This document shows positions 15,123 through 22,296 of a stretch of 37,161 nt of DNA, piece after piece. The DNA is from a virus. The translations under genes were made by a program, and so were the position numbers. The DNA lies in IMG/VR virus record IMGVR_UViG_3300041402_001383, positions 1 to 37,161 of that record; one strand, written 5' to 3'. How positions within the stretch are numbered: position 1 is the stretch's first letter; every line of letters starts with the position of its first letter. A model generated the notes under the pieces. The model worked only from the letters and a program-made list of their open reading frames with translations. It did no database searches and was not told the DNA's origin.

Positions 15123-15332
15123 ATGAACGAAACGACAAAATGGAATGACAAAAAAGTTGAGAGGTTGGCGGACCTTTTGTCCGGGGTTGAAAGCACCATT
15201 GATGAGTTGAAAAAAATGGGGTTGAAGTTCAGCGAGAAGTTCGATGGTAGCGATATGGACGAAGCGAACATCCTGGATTGCTTAACCGGAGCAGTTGACA
15301 AAATTTATAACGAGTTGGAAGAAGGGGCGTAG
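15123..15332 (+). CDS. Small acidic protein, paralogue of the 14785-15006 gene
   Basis: A 69-residue helical acidic protein with a GGAGG site. It aligns by eye with the 14785 gene over its whole length (KW, MGLK, ILD, NELEEGA end), so gene plus ribozyme may have duplicated as a unit. The TAG stop (15330-15332) overlaps the start of ribozyme copy B. Function unknown. Confidence 0.6.
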   Translation: MNETTKWNDKKVERLADLLSGVESTIDELKKMGLKFSEKFDGSDMDEANILDCLTGAVDKIYNELEEGA

Positions 15333-15402
15333 TCGTTCGAGCGACTTTAAATAGGCCTTAGGCTCGAAGCGGTACCTGGGTGGTAGCACCCGGGTACATG
15401 GC
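15331..15402 (+). ncRNA. Pistol self-cleaving ribozyme, copy B
   Basis: P1 is AGTCG (15331-15335)/CGACT (15342-15346). Loop TTCGAG (15336-15341) pairs with CTCGAA (15363-15368), followed by conserved GCGG (15369-15372). The third stem is TACCTGGG/CCCGGGTA (15373-15380/15389-15396) and the closing helix is GCC (15355-15357)/GGC (15400-15402). The linker TTAAATAG matches the canonical pistol sequence. The scissile position here is A-U (15398/15399) instead of the usual G-U, so activity needs testing. The cut would lie 56 nt before the next start. Confidence 0.88.
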
Positions 15403-15454
15403 AAGTGCGAAAGACAAAAATAATTGTAGAACTTCAAACATGGGAGGAACTAAA

Positions 15455-16033
15455 ATGGAGCTATTTATTGGAGCGTTAAAGCACGTAGTTGTCGTAGATG
15501 GCGTTGAGTTGGCTGCATTTCGAGAGCTCGGCGAAGCTCGCCAGTATGAAGAGATGGTCGAGAAGACGGGCACGCAGCCGGAATTGATTAAAATTATGAC
15601 AGCGAAGGATTTCAAAGAGCAGTTCGTCGAAGAACCGCTACTTAAGAAGGACGAAGAATTCGAAAAGGTCGCAGATGCTATTTCTGCGCTTGAGAACTGT
15701 TTGGAGATTATGGGCGATCTCGGGTTCACGCCGCAGACCGAAATAGCGACCCAGGGCGACGAGCTGCTATCAAACCTCTACCGTCTAACCGAAATAGCGG
15801 CGGAAGACATGGAAATGTTCAAATTGAAATCGGTCTTGTTAGTGTTGGTTCGGCGCCAGTATGGGGCCAAGAACATCGGGTATGCAGCGAACAAACAATC
15901 GTGGGACGAATGCTTCACCATCTTCGAAGGCAAATTGTTCCTATGGTTTAATGATTTAACCGGAACCACAAAAGCAGAATCAATCAAATTGACTGGAGGT
16001 GATTATAGTGGCACGACAAAATCTGCGTCGTAA
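15455..16033 (+). CDS. Hypothetical protein
   Basis: A 192-residue protein. The ATG at 15455 has GGGAGG; an in-frame upstream ATG at 15380 lies in the ribozyme and is rejected. It begins MELFIGALKHVVVVDGVELA, then is mostly helical and acidic. No known domain is recognised. Its last 26 bases overlap the start of the next gene. Confidence 0.6.
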   Translation: MELFIGALKHVVVVDGVELAAFRELGEARQYEEMVEKTGTQPELIKIMTAKDFKEQFVEEPLLKKDEEFEKVADAISALENCLEIMGDLGFTPQTEIATQGDELLSNLYRLTEIAAEDMEMFKLKSVLLVLVRRQYGAKNIGYAANKQSWDECFTIFEGKLFLWFNDLTGTTKAESIKLTGGDYSGTTKSAS

Positions 16034-16199
16034 GACAATAACGAAAGAAATCCTGGAAGCGATGGAACCGAATCTTTACGATGGAGACTGCGTCCAATGG
16101 ATGAGGGTTGAAAAAGCACTAAGCAAGTTTAACATGGAAGAGCTCGGTGCCATGTGGTGTTTGGTTACAAACGTTCGTCGTCCGAGCGACGTAAAATAG
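16008..16199 (+). CDS. Small basic hypothetical protein (GTG start)
   Basis: A 63-residue protein. The GTG at 16008 is eight bases after GGAGG, which itself overlaps an earlier in-frame GTG (15999), so 16008 is preferred. The N-terminus is basic (ARQNLRRKTITKE), and the rest is helical. The last eight codons lie inside ribozyme copy C, so the protein end (NVRRPSDVK) and the RNA fold share sequence. Function unknown. Confidence 0.55.
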   Translation: MARQNLRRKTITKEILEAMEPNLYDGDCVQWMRVEKALSKFNMEELGAMWCLVTNVRRPSDVK

Positions 16200-16249
16200 G
16201 TCATTAAGCTCGGAGCGGCCGGCTTGACTACGGTCAAGTCGGCATTGGC
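16176..16249 (+). ncRNA. Pistol self-cleaving ribozyme, copy C
   Basis: P1 is CGTCG (16176-16180)/CGACG (16187-16191). Loop TCCGAG (16181-16186) pairs with CTCGGA (16209-16214), followed by GCGG (16215-16218). The third stem is an 11-bp helix (16218-16228/16233-16243, one G-U) capped by TACG. GTCA (16200-16203) pairs with TGGC (16246-16249). The scissile step is A-U (16244/16245), 39 nt before the next start. The 5' half overlaps the end of a coding region. Confidence 0.88.
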
Positions 16250-16283
16250 AACAATTTATTAACTATCATATAGGAGGATAATT

Positions 16284-16817
16284 ATGCCACGAGTAACTCA
16301 TGTGAAAAAAGCTCGCAAGGACAATCCGGCCGTAAAGAAGGGTGAACCGTACTATTGGTGGGCCTTCCAGTTCGCAGGGAAGCGGTATTCGAAAACCTAT
16401 CCTAAACGGTCCCAGTTGACGCAAAGTTCGTTTTTGAGCACTTTGTGGGACATGGAAGACGGTATGCACGATAGGTTCAAGGGTTGTGCCGATCAAGGCG
16501 ATTTCGAATCCGCTCGGGATGATTTGGTTAGCGAAATTACCGAACTTGCCGACGAAACGCAGGGAAGCCTTGACAACATGCCGGACCAGTTACAAGAAGC
16601 AGATACCGGCCAGATGCTCCAGGAAAGAATCGAAGCTCTGGAAGGATGGGCCAACGAATTGGAAGGCGTTGATTGCACCATTGACATTGACGACGAAGAT
16701 GAAGAGGGGCCTGCGGATGCCGATGAAGAACTGGATGAGAACGATCCGGACCAAGAGTTAAAGGATCGGATCGAAGAAATTTGCAACGAACTTACGTCAT
16801 ACACAGCCGAAGTATAG
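16284..16817 (+). CDS. Phage hypothetical protein with acidic helical tail
   Basis: A 177-residue protein with an AGGAGG site. The N-terminal ~55 residues are basic and aromatic (PRVTHVKKARKDN, then YYWWAFQFAGKRYSKTYPKRSQ), a pattern I recognise from unassigned phage proteins. The remainder is strongly acidic and probably coiled coil. It may bind nucleic acid with the N-terminus, but that is inferred only from charge. Confidence 0.6.
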   Translation: MPRVTHVKKARKDNPAVKKGEPYYWWAFQFAGKRYSKTYPKRSQLTQSSFLSTLWDMEDGMHDRFKGCADQGDFESARDDLVSEITELADETQGSLDNMPDQLQEADTGQMLQERIEALEGWANELEGVDCTIDIDDEDEEGPADADEELDENDPDQELKDRIEEICNELTSYTAEV

Positions 16818-16829
16818 GAGGAACGAATT

Positions 16830-17426
16830 ATGAATTGCAAACAATTTTGTACGTTAGAACTTTCTGCCCAAAGAGACCGTTTAAATAAAATTCCCGATCT
16901 CAAAGTGAAGCTGAAAGGGATGTATATTGATCCGCCTTCAAAGGGAGCAGGGAAGGAAAAGTATTTTTTCGTTAGGTTGAAAGACTCGACGGTACTGTGG
17001 GAAGGCTACACCTGTTGTGCTTACAGTGCCCGAAGCAAGGCAATCGAGCGACTAATTGAAAAGCATAAAGTGGAGGTTATGGAAATCAATAAAATGTTCA
17101 ATATTAACCACCTTCTCAAGAGGGGCGGCAGGGTAAGACGGCACGAAATGAAATCTAATCGGTATGATATTATTTTCGGCGACACCGTAATTGGGTACAG
17201 CGTACGGGTTGGCCACGGTTTTGAAATCCAAGTTGTTGTAACAGCCAACAAATACGTGTACCACGAATGCAAGTTGACGCCGCAAATCGAAACTTTCTTC
17301 CGGGAGCTCGGAGACCTTGCGTTCGAAGCGAATGAAGAGAGGTGCAAGTTGGCTCGGATCTCAGCCGGCAAGGTATTTGATCACGATCAGTTAAATGAGT
17401 TACACGATTTGATTGGAGGCGACTGA
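16830..17426 (+). CDS. Hypothetical protein
   Basis: A 198-residue, slightly basic protein with GGAGG upstream. Segments KYFFVRLKDSTVLWEGY and SVRVGHGFEIQVVVTANKYV suggest alternating strands. No family is recognised. Its TGA overlaps the next ATG (TGATG), so the two genes are coupled. Confidence 0.6.
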   Translation: MNCKQFCTLELSAQRDRLNKIPDLKVKLKGMYIDPPSKGAGKEKYFFVRLKDSTVLWEGYTCCAYSARSKAIERLIEKHKVEVMEINKMFNINHLLKRGGRVRRHEMKSNRYDIIFGDTVIGYSVRVGHGFEIQVVVTANKYVYHECKLTPQIETFFRELGDLAFEANEERCKLARISAGKVFDHDQLNELHDLIGGD

Positions 17427-17599
17427 TGGACCTCATATCAACCTGGTGTAGCAAGTGCGAGAGCTATACCGAACAAGAAATTCTGGTAGATGTACCGGTC
17501 GATATTCCACCAGGCGAACATCATTGCGAAACAAAGTGTTCGGTATGCGGTGATATATCGGATTTTACAAACGTTGGTCCTCTGAGGGACGATAAATAG
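17426..17599 (+). CDS. Small zinc-ribbon protein overlapping a ribozyme
   Basis: A 57-residue protein from the ATG at 17426. WCSKC near the start and CETKCSVCG in the second half give five cysteines suited to one zinc ribbon. GGAGG lies seven bases upstream. The final codons (NVGPLRDDK, stop TAG at 17597-17599) overlap ribozyme copy D, as in the 16008 gene, whose end (NVRRPSDVK) is similar because of the shared RNA sequence. Function unknown. Confidence 0.6.
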   Translation: MDLISTWCSKCESYTEQEILVDVPVDIPPGEHHCETKCSVCGDISDFTNVGPLRDDK

Positions 17600-17644
17600 T
17601 GCCGTTAAGCTCAGAGCGGCTGCCCGGAAACGGGCAGCGTCGGC
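17577..17644 (+). ncRNA. Pistol self-cleaving ribozyme, copy D
   Basis: P1 is GTCC (17577-17580)/GGAC (17587-17590), a compensatory change from GTCG/CGAC in the other copies. Loop TCTGAG (17581-17586) pairs with CTCAGA (17610-17615), followed by GCGG (17616-17619). The third stem is GCTGCCCG/CGGGCAGC (17619-17626/17631-17638) with a GAAA loop. GCCG (17601-17604) pairs with CGGC (17641-17644), again compensatory. The expected G-U cut is at 17639/17640, 34 nt before the next start codon. Confidence 0.9.
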
Positions 17645-17673
17645 GAAAATACAATTGTAAGGGAGGTGGTTAT

Positions 17674-17934
17674 TTGAAACGTAAAGGAATGAAGAAGCCT
17701 AAGCGAACAGCAATTAAGCAGCCTAAACGAACGGCAATCAAGTATGGCCGGAACCACTTGGGTATCCGGATGTTTGAATGTTTCGGGCGTTGGCATGGTC
17801 GCGAGTTAACGCCGAAAGAGACGATGATTGCGAAGAAGCGTAGGCGTAAATACCTGTTAAGGTACGGTAAAAAACTGGACCTTAGAAAACAAACCTTATC
17901 ACAGGAGGACAAAGAATGCCTTGCTATCAAGTAA
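17674..17934 (+). CDS. Small basic protein with internal repeat (TTG start)
   Basis: An 86-residue, very basic protein. The TTG at 17674 is seven bases after GGGAGG; the frame is open further upstream into the ribozyme, which is rejected as a start. It carries a tandem PKRTAIKQPKRTAIK repeat and a later Arg/Lys-rich helix. Likely nucleic-acid binding from charge alone. It overlaps the next gene by 19 bases. Confidence 0.55.
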   Translation: MKRKGMKKPKRTAIKQPKRTAIKYGRNHLGIRMFECFGRWHGRELTPKETMIAKKRRRKYLLRYGKKLDLRKQTLSQEDKECLAIK

Positions 17935-18224
17935 GCTTGATGACAGTGGAATTCAACGTTTCCCGGATAGACCTATTAGAACGGTCGCTCCAGGAACTGC
18001 GACTTCAGTACATTAAAAGCGAAGTCGCAAACCTGATTCGCCTGGAAAATGGAATCGAAATCGACCTGGACAACAAACAGGTCGTAGCTACCCGGTATGA
18101 AATGGGTACGGTCAATGAGATTAAAAGGACGTACGCAGAAGTCGCGTTGGCTGAGGTAGCGAAGAAGAAGCGATGGGCGATGAAGAAAACCTCTAACCGG
18201 ACCTTTGAATTGAGGAGGTACTAA
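17916..18224 (+). CDS. Ycf35-like (DUF1257-type) protein
   Basis: A 102-residue protein beginning MPCYQVSLMTVEFNV and containing LENGIEIDLDNKQVV, ending with a helical region rich in A and K. This matches my memory of short DUF1257/Ycf35-type proteins, which commonly sit beside a DUF2997-type protein and a Ycf46-type AAA ATPase. All three occur here in order, which supports the call. Biochemical role is unknown. Confidence 0.6.
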   Translation: MPCYQVSLMTVEFNVSRIDLLERSLQELRLQYIKSEVANLIRLENGIEIDLDNKQVVATRYEMGTVNEIKRTYAEVALAEVAKKKRWAMKKTSNRTFELRRY

Positions 18225-18431
18225 ATGGATATCATGAAAGTTGAAATCCTGGAAGATGGTGTGGTTAGCGTTACAACCACCGATTTCAAAGATTCGAACC
18301 ACATGAGCGCCGATCAGCTCTTAGATGAGGTACACGAGCTGTTAGGCGGTGACCGGAAGATCGAAGCGAACGAGCAGCCGAAAAAGAAGTCGCGGCTGCA
18401 CGTCCACAAGCACGTTAAAGCAGGTAGGTAA
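18225..18431 (+). CDS. DUF2997-like small protein
   Basis: A 68-residue protein directly after the Ycf35-like gene, with GAGGAGG upstream. VEILEDGVVSVTTTDFKDSNHMSADQLLDEV fits (in two short parts) the strand-turn-strand plus helix of DUF2997-type proteins; the tail is basic and His-rich. Function unknown. The pairing with a Ycf35-like protein is the main support. Confidence 0.55.
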   Translation: MDIMKVEILEDGVVSVTTTDFKDSNHMSADQLLDEVHELLGGDRKIEANEQPKKKSRLHVHKHVKAGR

Positions 18432-18432
18432 A

Positions 18433-18699
18433 ATGAAAGACGATACCTTCTTAAAGTATGCTAAAAAATTAGGTCTGCGAGACGGGATGTATTCTCGGAA
18501 GTTGAAAGACGGGACCATTTATTGGTTCTTCTATGCCGGCAAGAGCGTCAGTTCTTCGCGGCACAAACCCGGGTCGCATGAGTATAACGGAATCCTTATG
18601 GCCAGAAGCTTTCATCTAAAGCTCGACAAAAAGGATGGTCGCAAGAATATGAAAGATATTATTCGGGCGATTAAAAAAGCCAAAGCAGAGAGACGGTAA
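18433..18699 (+). CDS. Small basic hypothetical protein
   Basis: An 88-residue basic protein starting at the ATG at 18433 (AGGTAGG upstream) rather than at an upstream ATG in a region used by the previous gene. The sequence KDGTIYWFFYAGKSV suggests two strands, and the C-terminus is a Lys-rich helix. It lies inside the Ycf-type module. No family recognised. Confidence 0.55.
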   Translation: MKDDTFLKYAKKLGLRDGMYSRKLKDGTIYWFFYAGKSVSSSRHKPGSHEYNGILMARSFHLKLDKKDGRKNMKDIIRAIKKAKAERR

Positions 18700-18727
18700 T
18701 GCTCGGGAGACATGAAAATCCCGAGCA
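18700..18727 (+). terminator. Intercistronic hairpin
   Basis: TGCTCGGGA (18700-18708) pairs perfectly with TCCCGAGCA (18719-18727) across a 10-nt loop, directly after the stop codon at 18699. No T-run follows, so readthrough into the AAA gene is likely and the hairpin may act in mRNA stability or attenuation. Confidence 0.4.
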
Positions 18728-18746
18728 CCCGTCGCGATGCAGAATC

Positions 18747-18764
18747 TGAGAATGGAGGTTCTCA
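18747..18764 (+). promoter_or_regulatory. Hairpin presenting the ribosome binding site of the AAA ATPase gene
   Basis: TGAGAA (18747-18752) pairs with TTCTCA (18759-18764), leaving TGGAGG as the loop. The ribosome binding site is therefore displayed in the loop, and the A of the start codon is in the stem. It could tune translation of the following gene. Confidence 0.4.
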
Positions 18765-20239
18765 TGAATGGAATACAAGAATTAATATTTTCTTTACGTG
18801 CAGGTTATTCATTTTTCTACTGTCAAACGGAGGAGTTTGACAGAACATTGGATGCAATTCGTGTAGGGATCGATGAATACAACGCTCAGACGGACAAGCA
18901 AAATTACAAACTTTCGTTTTGGGATTTTGAATCAGATCAGGATCCCGAAATTGTGCTTAGTAAGCTTGACGATGAGAGCGCCGAGCCCGGAACTGTAATG
19001 GTAGCCAAAAATTGGAATTGGTTTTTGTGGGACGACTACAAAGAGGTGGACAAAAACTTTGCCTCATCGATCATAAACCGCTTCCCGATTTGGTCTACAA
19101 AAGAAGTGCGGCGAGTGCTTATAATCGTCGGCAGTCTACCATTTGACAAAGCTATACCACCAGTGTTGCAGCGTGGGTTTCTTCCCATTTCATTTTCGCT
19201 CCCTGGTGAAGCAGAAATCGAAAAAGAGCTCGACAAAATCATATTCTCTGCGAGAGGGAACCCGAAATTCGAGGAGCCCGATGATGATATGAGGGTCGAG
19301 TTGATCACGGCTGCGAAAGGTATGACGCGCCAAGAAATTGCGAACGCCTTCTCGTATAGCCTTGTAAAGACCGGCGGCAAGTTGGATCCGGTCATTGTCA
19401 GCGAGAGAAAAGCTCGGGAGGTTGAAAAAACCTCCGGTATTAAGATCGGTAAGTACGAGCAGAACCTGGAAGACCTAATCGGGTACGATAACATGAAAGA
19501 ATTTGTCCTGATGAACATTGGCGACCCGGAAGCCAAAGGCGTTATATTGGTTGGCCCTCCAGGTACCGGCAAGACGACGTTTGCACGGGCCATTGGTAAG
19601 GCGGCCGGCAAGATCGTGTTTGAGATGGAGTTGGCTGAAATGTTTGGAGGTCTGGTTGGTGATACCGAGCAGATGGTCAAACAAGCTTTAGACGTGATTC
19701 GCGTGAATGCACCGTGTATATTGTTCGTGGATGAAATCGAAAAGGGTTTGGCCGGTGCATCAAGCGGAGCCAGTGGCAGCACGGATGGCGGTACAACCAA
19801 GCGTGCTATGTCGCAGTTCCTCAAGTTCCTCAGCGATACGCGTCCTCCGGGTGTGTATGTTATTGCGACCTGCAATGATATCGATTCAATGGACCCGGAA
19901 TGGTTAAGAGCCGGTAGATGGGATAGCGGAGCGTTTTATGTTGGGCTCCCGGACCTGGATACCAGAAAAGGAATCATCAAACGTTATTCAAAACTATTTG
20001 GCGTCACGTGGGACAAAGATATTGACGATGCGAAATGGACCGGAGCTGAAGTTGAAACCTGCTGTAGATTAGCGAAGCGGATGGGTACTACTAAGGTCGC
20101 AGCCGAATACATTATCCCTATTGCAAAAACGAAAGAAAAGCAGATCAAACGGTTGGAAGACTGGGCGAAGCTCAATACCATTTCAGCCGCGAAAAAGTAC
20201 ACTGGCAAGAAACCATCAACACGTGCATTAGACATTTAA
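18764..20239 (+). CDS. Ycf46-like AAA+ ATPase
   Basis: A 491-residue protein with a ~230-residue N-terminal domain typical of Ycf46 (a degraded ATPase-like fold) and a C-terminal AAA+ module: Walker A GPPGTGKTT (about 264-272), Walker B ILFVDEIEK (about 320-328), sensor ATCND and an arginine-finger WLRAGRWD. Start M at 18764 chosen for the GGAGG upstream. AAA+ proteins of this group are probable remodelling ATPases; the substrate is unknown. It is third in the Ycf35-like/DUF2997-like/Ycf46-like neighbourhood. Confidence 0.85.
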   Translation: MNGIQELIFSLRAGYSFFYCQTEEFDRTLDAIRVGIDEYNAQTDKQNYKLSFWDFESDQDPEIVLSKLDDESAEPGTVMVAKNWNWFLWDDYKEVDKNFASSIINRFPIWSTKEVRRVLIIVGSLPFDKAIPPVLQRGFLPISFSLPGEAEIEKELDKIIFSARGNPKFEEPDDDMRVELITAAKGMTRQEIANAFSYSLVKTGGKLDPVIVSERKAREVEKTSGIKIGKYEQNLEDLIGYDNMKEFVLMNIGDPEAKGVILVGPPGTGKTTFARAIGKAAGKIVFEMELAEMFGGLVGDTEQMVKQALDVIRVNAPCILFVDEIEKGLAGASSGASGSTDGGTTKRAMSQFLKFLSDTRPPGVYVIATCNDIDSMDPEWLRAGRWDSGAFYVGLPDLDTRKGIIKRYSKLFGVTWDKDIDDAKWTGAEVETCCRLAKRMGTTKVAAEYIIPIAKTKEKQIKRLEDWAKLNTISAAKKYTGKKPSTRALDI

Positions 20240-20284
20240 CTTAACCCAAACGTAGTAAAATACACCTATTAGGAGGATGTAAAA

Positions 20285-21388
20285 ATGAAAAAATCTACTA
20301 TCATGAAAAATTGGAGAATCGATGAACTTCGCAAGGAACTGACTCGCCGGAAGAAAGGTTGGAGCAAAGACAGCAGCAAGTCAAACCTGGTCGACGTTTA
20401 CATGAGGGCTTTAGATGATGAAAAAGCCGTTGATGTTAAAAAGGGCATTAAGAACATCGTTAAGAAGACCCTGGAGACCGGTTCTAACGGCGATTATGGC
20501 GACGATGTGCTCGATTACGTGTTCAAAGAAGGCATATTGTACCGGATCGATTCTCACTGTTGGTGGGGTAAATCGTCAAGGGTTGATGAGGAAGAAATCA
20601 ACGCTCCGAAGGAAATTTTGTCAGGCGTCAAAACGCTTGTTGACCCGAATACTTTGGCCACCCTGCGATCCTATAAATCTTACGGCGAGCGTATCATTAA
20701 AAAGCGTTCCTACCCGTTTCTCGGACTTCGCGGTGTTTATTACGTACCGAAAGCTTTCATCAGCGGATGCGAAGAGGAACTAAAAGAAACGCAGGGAAGG
20801 GTGTATGGTGAACGCGATTTCTTTATGAAAAATCTACCGAAGTATAAGAAGGAATGGGCTGCGGTATGTAAAAAAGGAAAAGTTGAACCGCCGGCGCCCG
20901 AGTTGTACCCTTCTAAAGACGAGCTCAATGGAAAGTTCGTATTTGAGTGGACCAAGTTCGCCATCACGCTGCCGAATTCGAGCATGAAAATTTTGAATGA
21001 GGCGGAGTTGAAAGAGGAAGCCGAAAAGCAGAAGAAGCAAATGTTCGAATTCCTGGACGGTTCGCTTTCGATGCTCGCCGGCAAGTTCTACAAGGCCATC
21101 AACAACTTGGCTGAAAAGCTGAGTTCTGGTGACCCTATGAAGCCCAAAACCTTGTCATCTGTTCGCGATTTCATTGAAACGTTCGATGCGATGAATGTCA
21201 CGAATAACGCGAAGCTCCAGGACCTTGTCGGTAAAGTGGACAAGCTCGTGGGCACCGCAAGTGTCAAGGATTACAACGCTGACGAGAAGCTGCGAAAGGA
21301 TACCGAAAAAAGAGTTACGCAGATGGTCAGCTCGTTCAAGAAGATTTCTGAATCCGACCAAAGATTTAAACGTGATTTGGACTTCTAA
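20285..21388 (+). CDS. Hypothetical protein next to the AAA ATPase
   Basis: A 367-residue, charged, mostly helical protein with AGGAGG upstream. The N-terminal ~40 residues (MKNWRIDELRKELTRRKKGW) look like a SAP-type short DNA-binding helix pair. The middle is beta/alpha mixed and the C-terminal half is long helix. It resembles DUF3150-type proteins, which can sit beside AAA ATPases, but I am not sure. It is followed by a strong terminator, so it closes this transcription unit. Confidence 0.55.
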   Translation: MKKSTIMKNWRIDELRKELTRRKKGWSKDSSKSNLVDVYMRALDDEKAVDVKKGIKNIVKKTLETGSNGDYGDDVLDYVFKEGILYRIDSHCWWGKSSRVDEEEINAPKEILSGVKTLVDPNTLATLRSYKSYGERIIKKRSYPFLGLRGVYYVPKAFISGCEEELKETQGRVYGERDFFMKNLPKYKKEWAAVCKKGKVEPPAPELYPSKDELNGKFVFEWTKFAITLPNSSMKILNEAELKEEAEKQKKQMFEFLDGSLSMLAGKFYKAINNLAEKLSSGDPMKPKTLSSVRDFIETFDAMNVTNNAKLQDLVGKVDKLVGTASVKDYNADEKLRKDTEKRVTQMVSSFKKISESDQRFKRDLDF

Positions 21389-21408
21389 TTGACCACCTCC
21401 CATGTAAG

Positions 21409-21439
21409 AGGCCGGGAACGAAAGTTCCTGGCCTTTTTT
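21409..21439 (+). terminator. Rho-independent terminator
   Basis: AGGCCGGGAAC (21409-21419) pairs with GTTCCTGGCCT (21424-21434) with one G-U pair, GAAA loop, then a run of six T (21434-21439). This is a textbook intrinsic terminator at the end of the Ycf46-type unit. Confidence 0.9.
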
Positions 21440-21521
21440 CTCGCTAAATCTTGTAGTACTCGTCATATGTAAATGGCCGTCAATAACGCCGGTCAAAACG
21501 AACCGAAAGGAGAGCTTGAAA

Positions 21522-22124
21522 ATGGGAATAACATTAAAACAAAAAGTTATTAAGGCCATTCAAGCCCGTAAAGACACGTGTTTTACAACGAACGACATTT
21601 ATAACGATCTGGGTGGAGAGAAGAAGGGAGTTAACAAAGCGACGTTGAGCGTCACGATTACCAGGGATTTGAAAAAAGAAGGGATTATTAAGCCGTTCGA
21701 AACAGGCCCTGGTGGTCGGGCAAAGAGCTACATTCAAGCCAACGTTACACGGAAACCGAAGGTGAAGATGGTGAAGACGAAACCGGTTGAAACCGCGAAT
21801 ATAGTGGATGCAGCCGAATTCGGCGAAGCAATCATCCAGTATCTCACCGATCTCAAAAAGAAGATTGCAGGGCTCGAATTCGGGTTTGAGGACGAAGCCC
21901 GGAAACATCAGGCTGCTCTGACGAAGAAGGATGACGTTATTAAAGAAAAGAACCGGGACATCGAGCGGTTAAACAGCCAAATGGTTTCGTCTAACGACCG
22001 AATCAGGGAACTCAATGAAGAGAACGAACGTTTGGCACGTAACGCCAAACGGGCCAAATCAAGTACCTTCAACCTGGGCGAGCTCAGTCACAAAAAGCAG
22101 AAACAAGAAGCCTCACCAATTTGA
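21522..22124 (+). CDS. Winged-helix protein with coiled-coil tail
   Basis: A 200-residue protein. Residues ~1-65 look like a winged helix-turn-helix (KQKVIKAIQARKDTCFTTND, then ATLSVTITRDLKKEGII). A central linker is followed by a long coiled coil (about 130-185) rich in Glu, Arg and Leu. This suggests a dimeric DNA-binding regulator. The ATG at 21522 is preferred to an in-frame TTG at 21516, which is too close to the AAGGAG site. It is the first gene after the terminator, so it may have its own promoter. Confidence 0.65.
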   Translation: MGITLKQKVIKAIQARKDTCFTTNDIYNDLGGEKKGVNKATLSVTITRDLKKEGIIKPFETGPGGRAKSYIQANVTRKPKVKMVKTKPVETANIVDAAEFGEAIIQYLTDLKKKIAGLEFGFEDEARKHQAALTKKDDVIKEKNRDIERLNSQMVSSNDRIRELNEENERLARNAKRAKSSTFNLGELSHKKQKQEASPI

Positions 22125-22296
22125 AAATACGACGATTATTGGCAGAAAAAGATCTGGTTCACGATTTGGCTCGTGTTTAACGGCCTTAACAGAAGGGTAC
22201 CTACCTGTTAAGTACGTTAAACGGGTCGTTTACGACTGAGACGTAAAAAGAAACGACGAATGCCGTGTTTATCAACGTCTACACACGAGGAAAGAT
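22125..22296 (+). promoter_or_regulatory. Short intergenic region with a box shared with 7089-7143
   Basis: The segment from about 22,250 to 22,308 (AAACGACGAATGCCGTG, then CTACACACGAGG and GATTTGAAAAG) is nearly the same as the minus strand of 7089-7143. It ends in the TTG start of the helicase gene. ACCTACCTGTTAAG and GTTAAACGGGTCG upstream add other short inverted words. It probably carries a control element shared by two operons. Confidence 0.45.
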
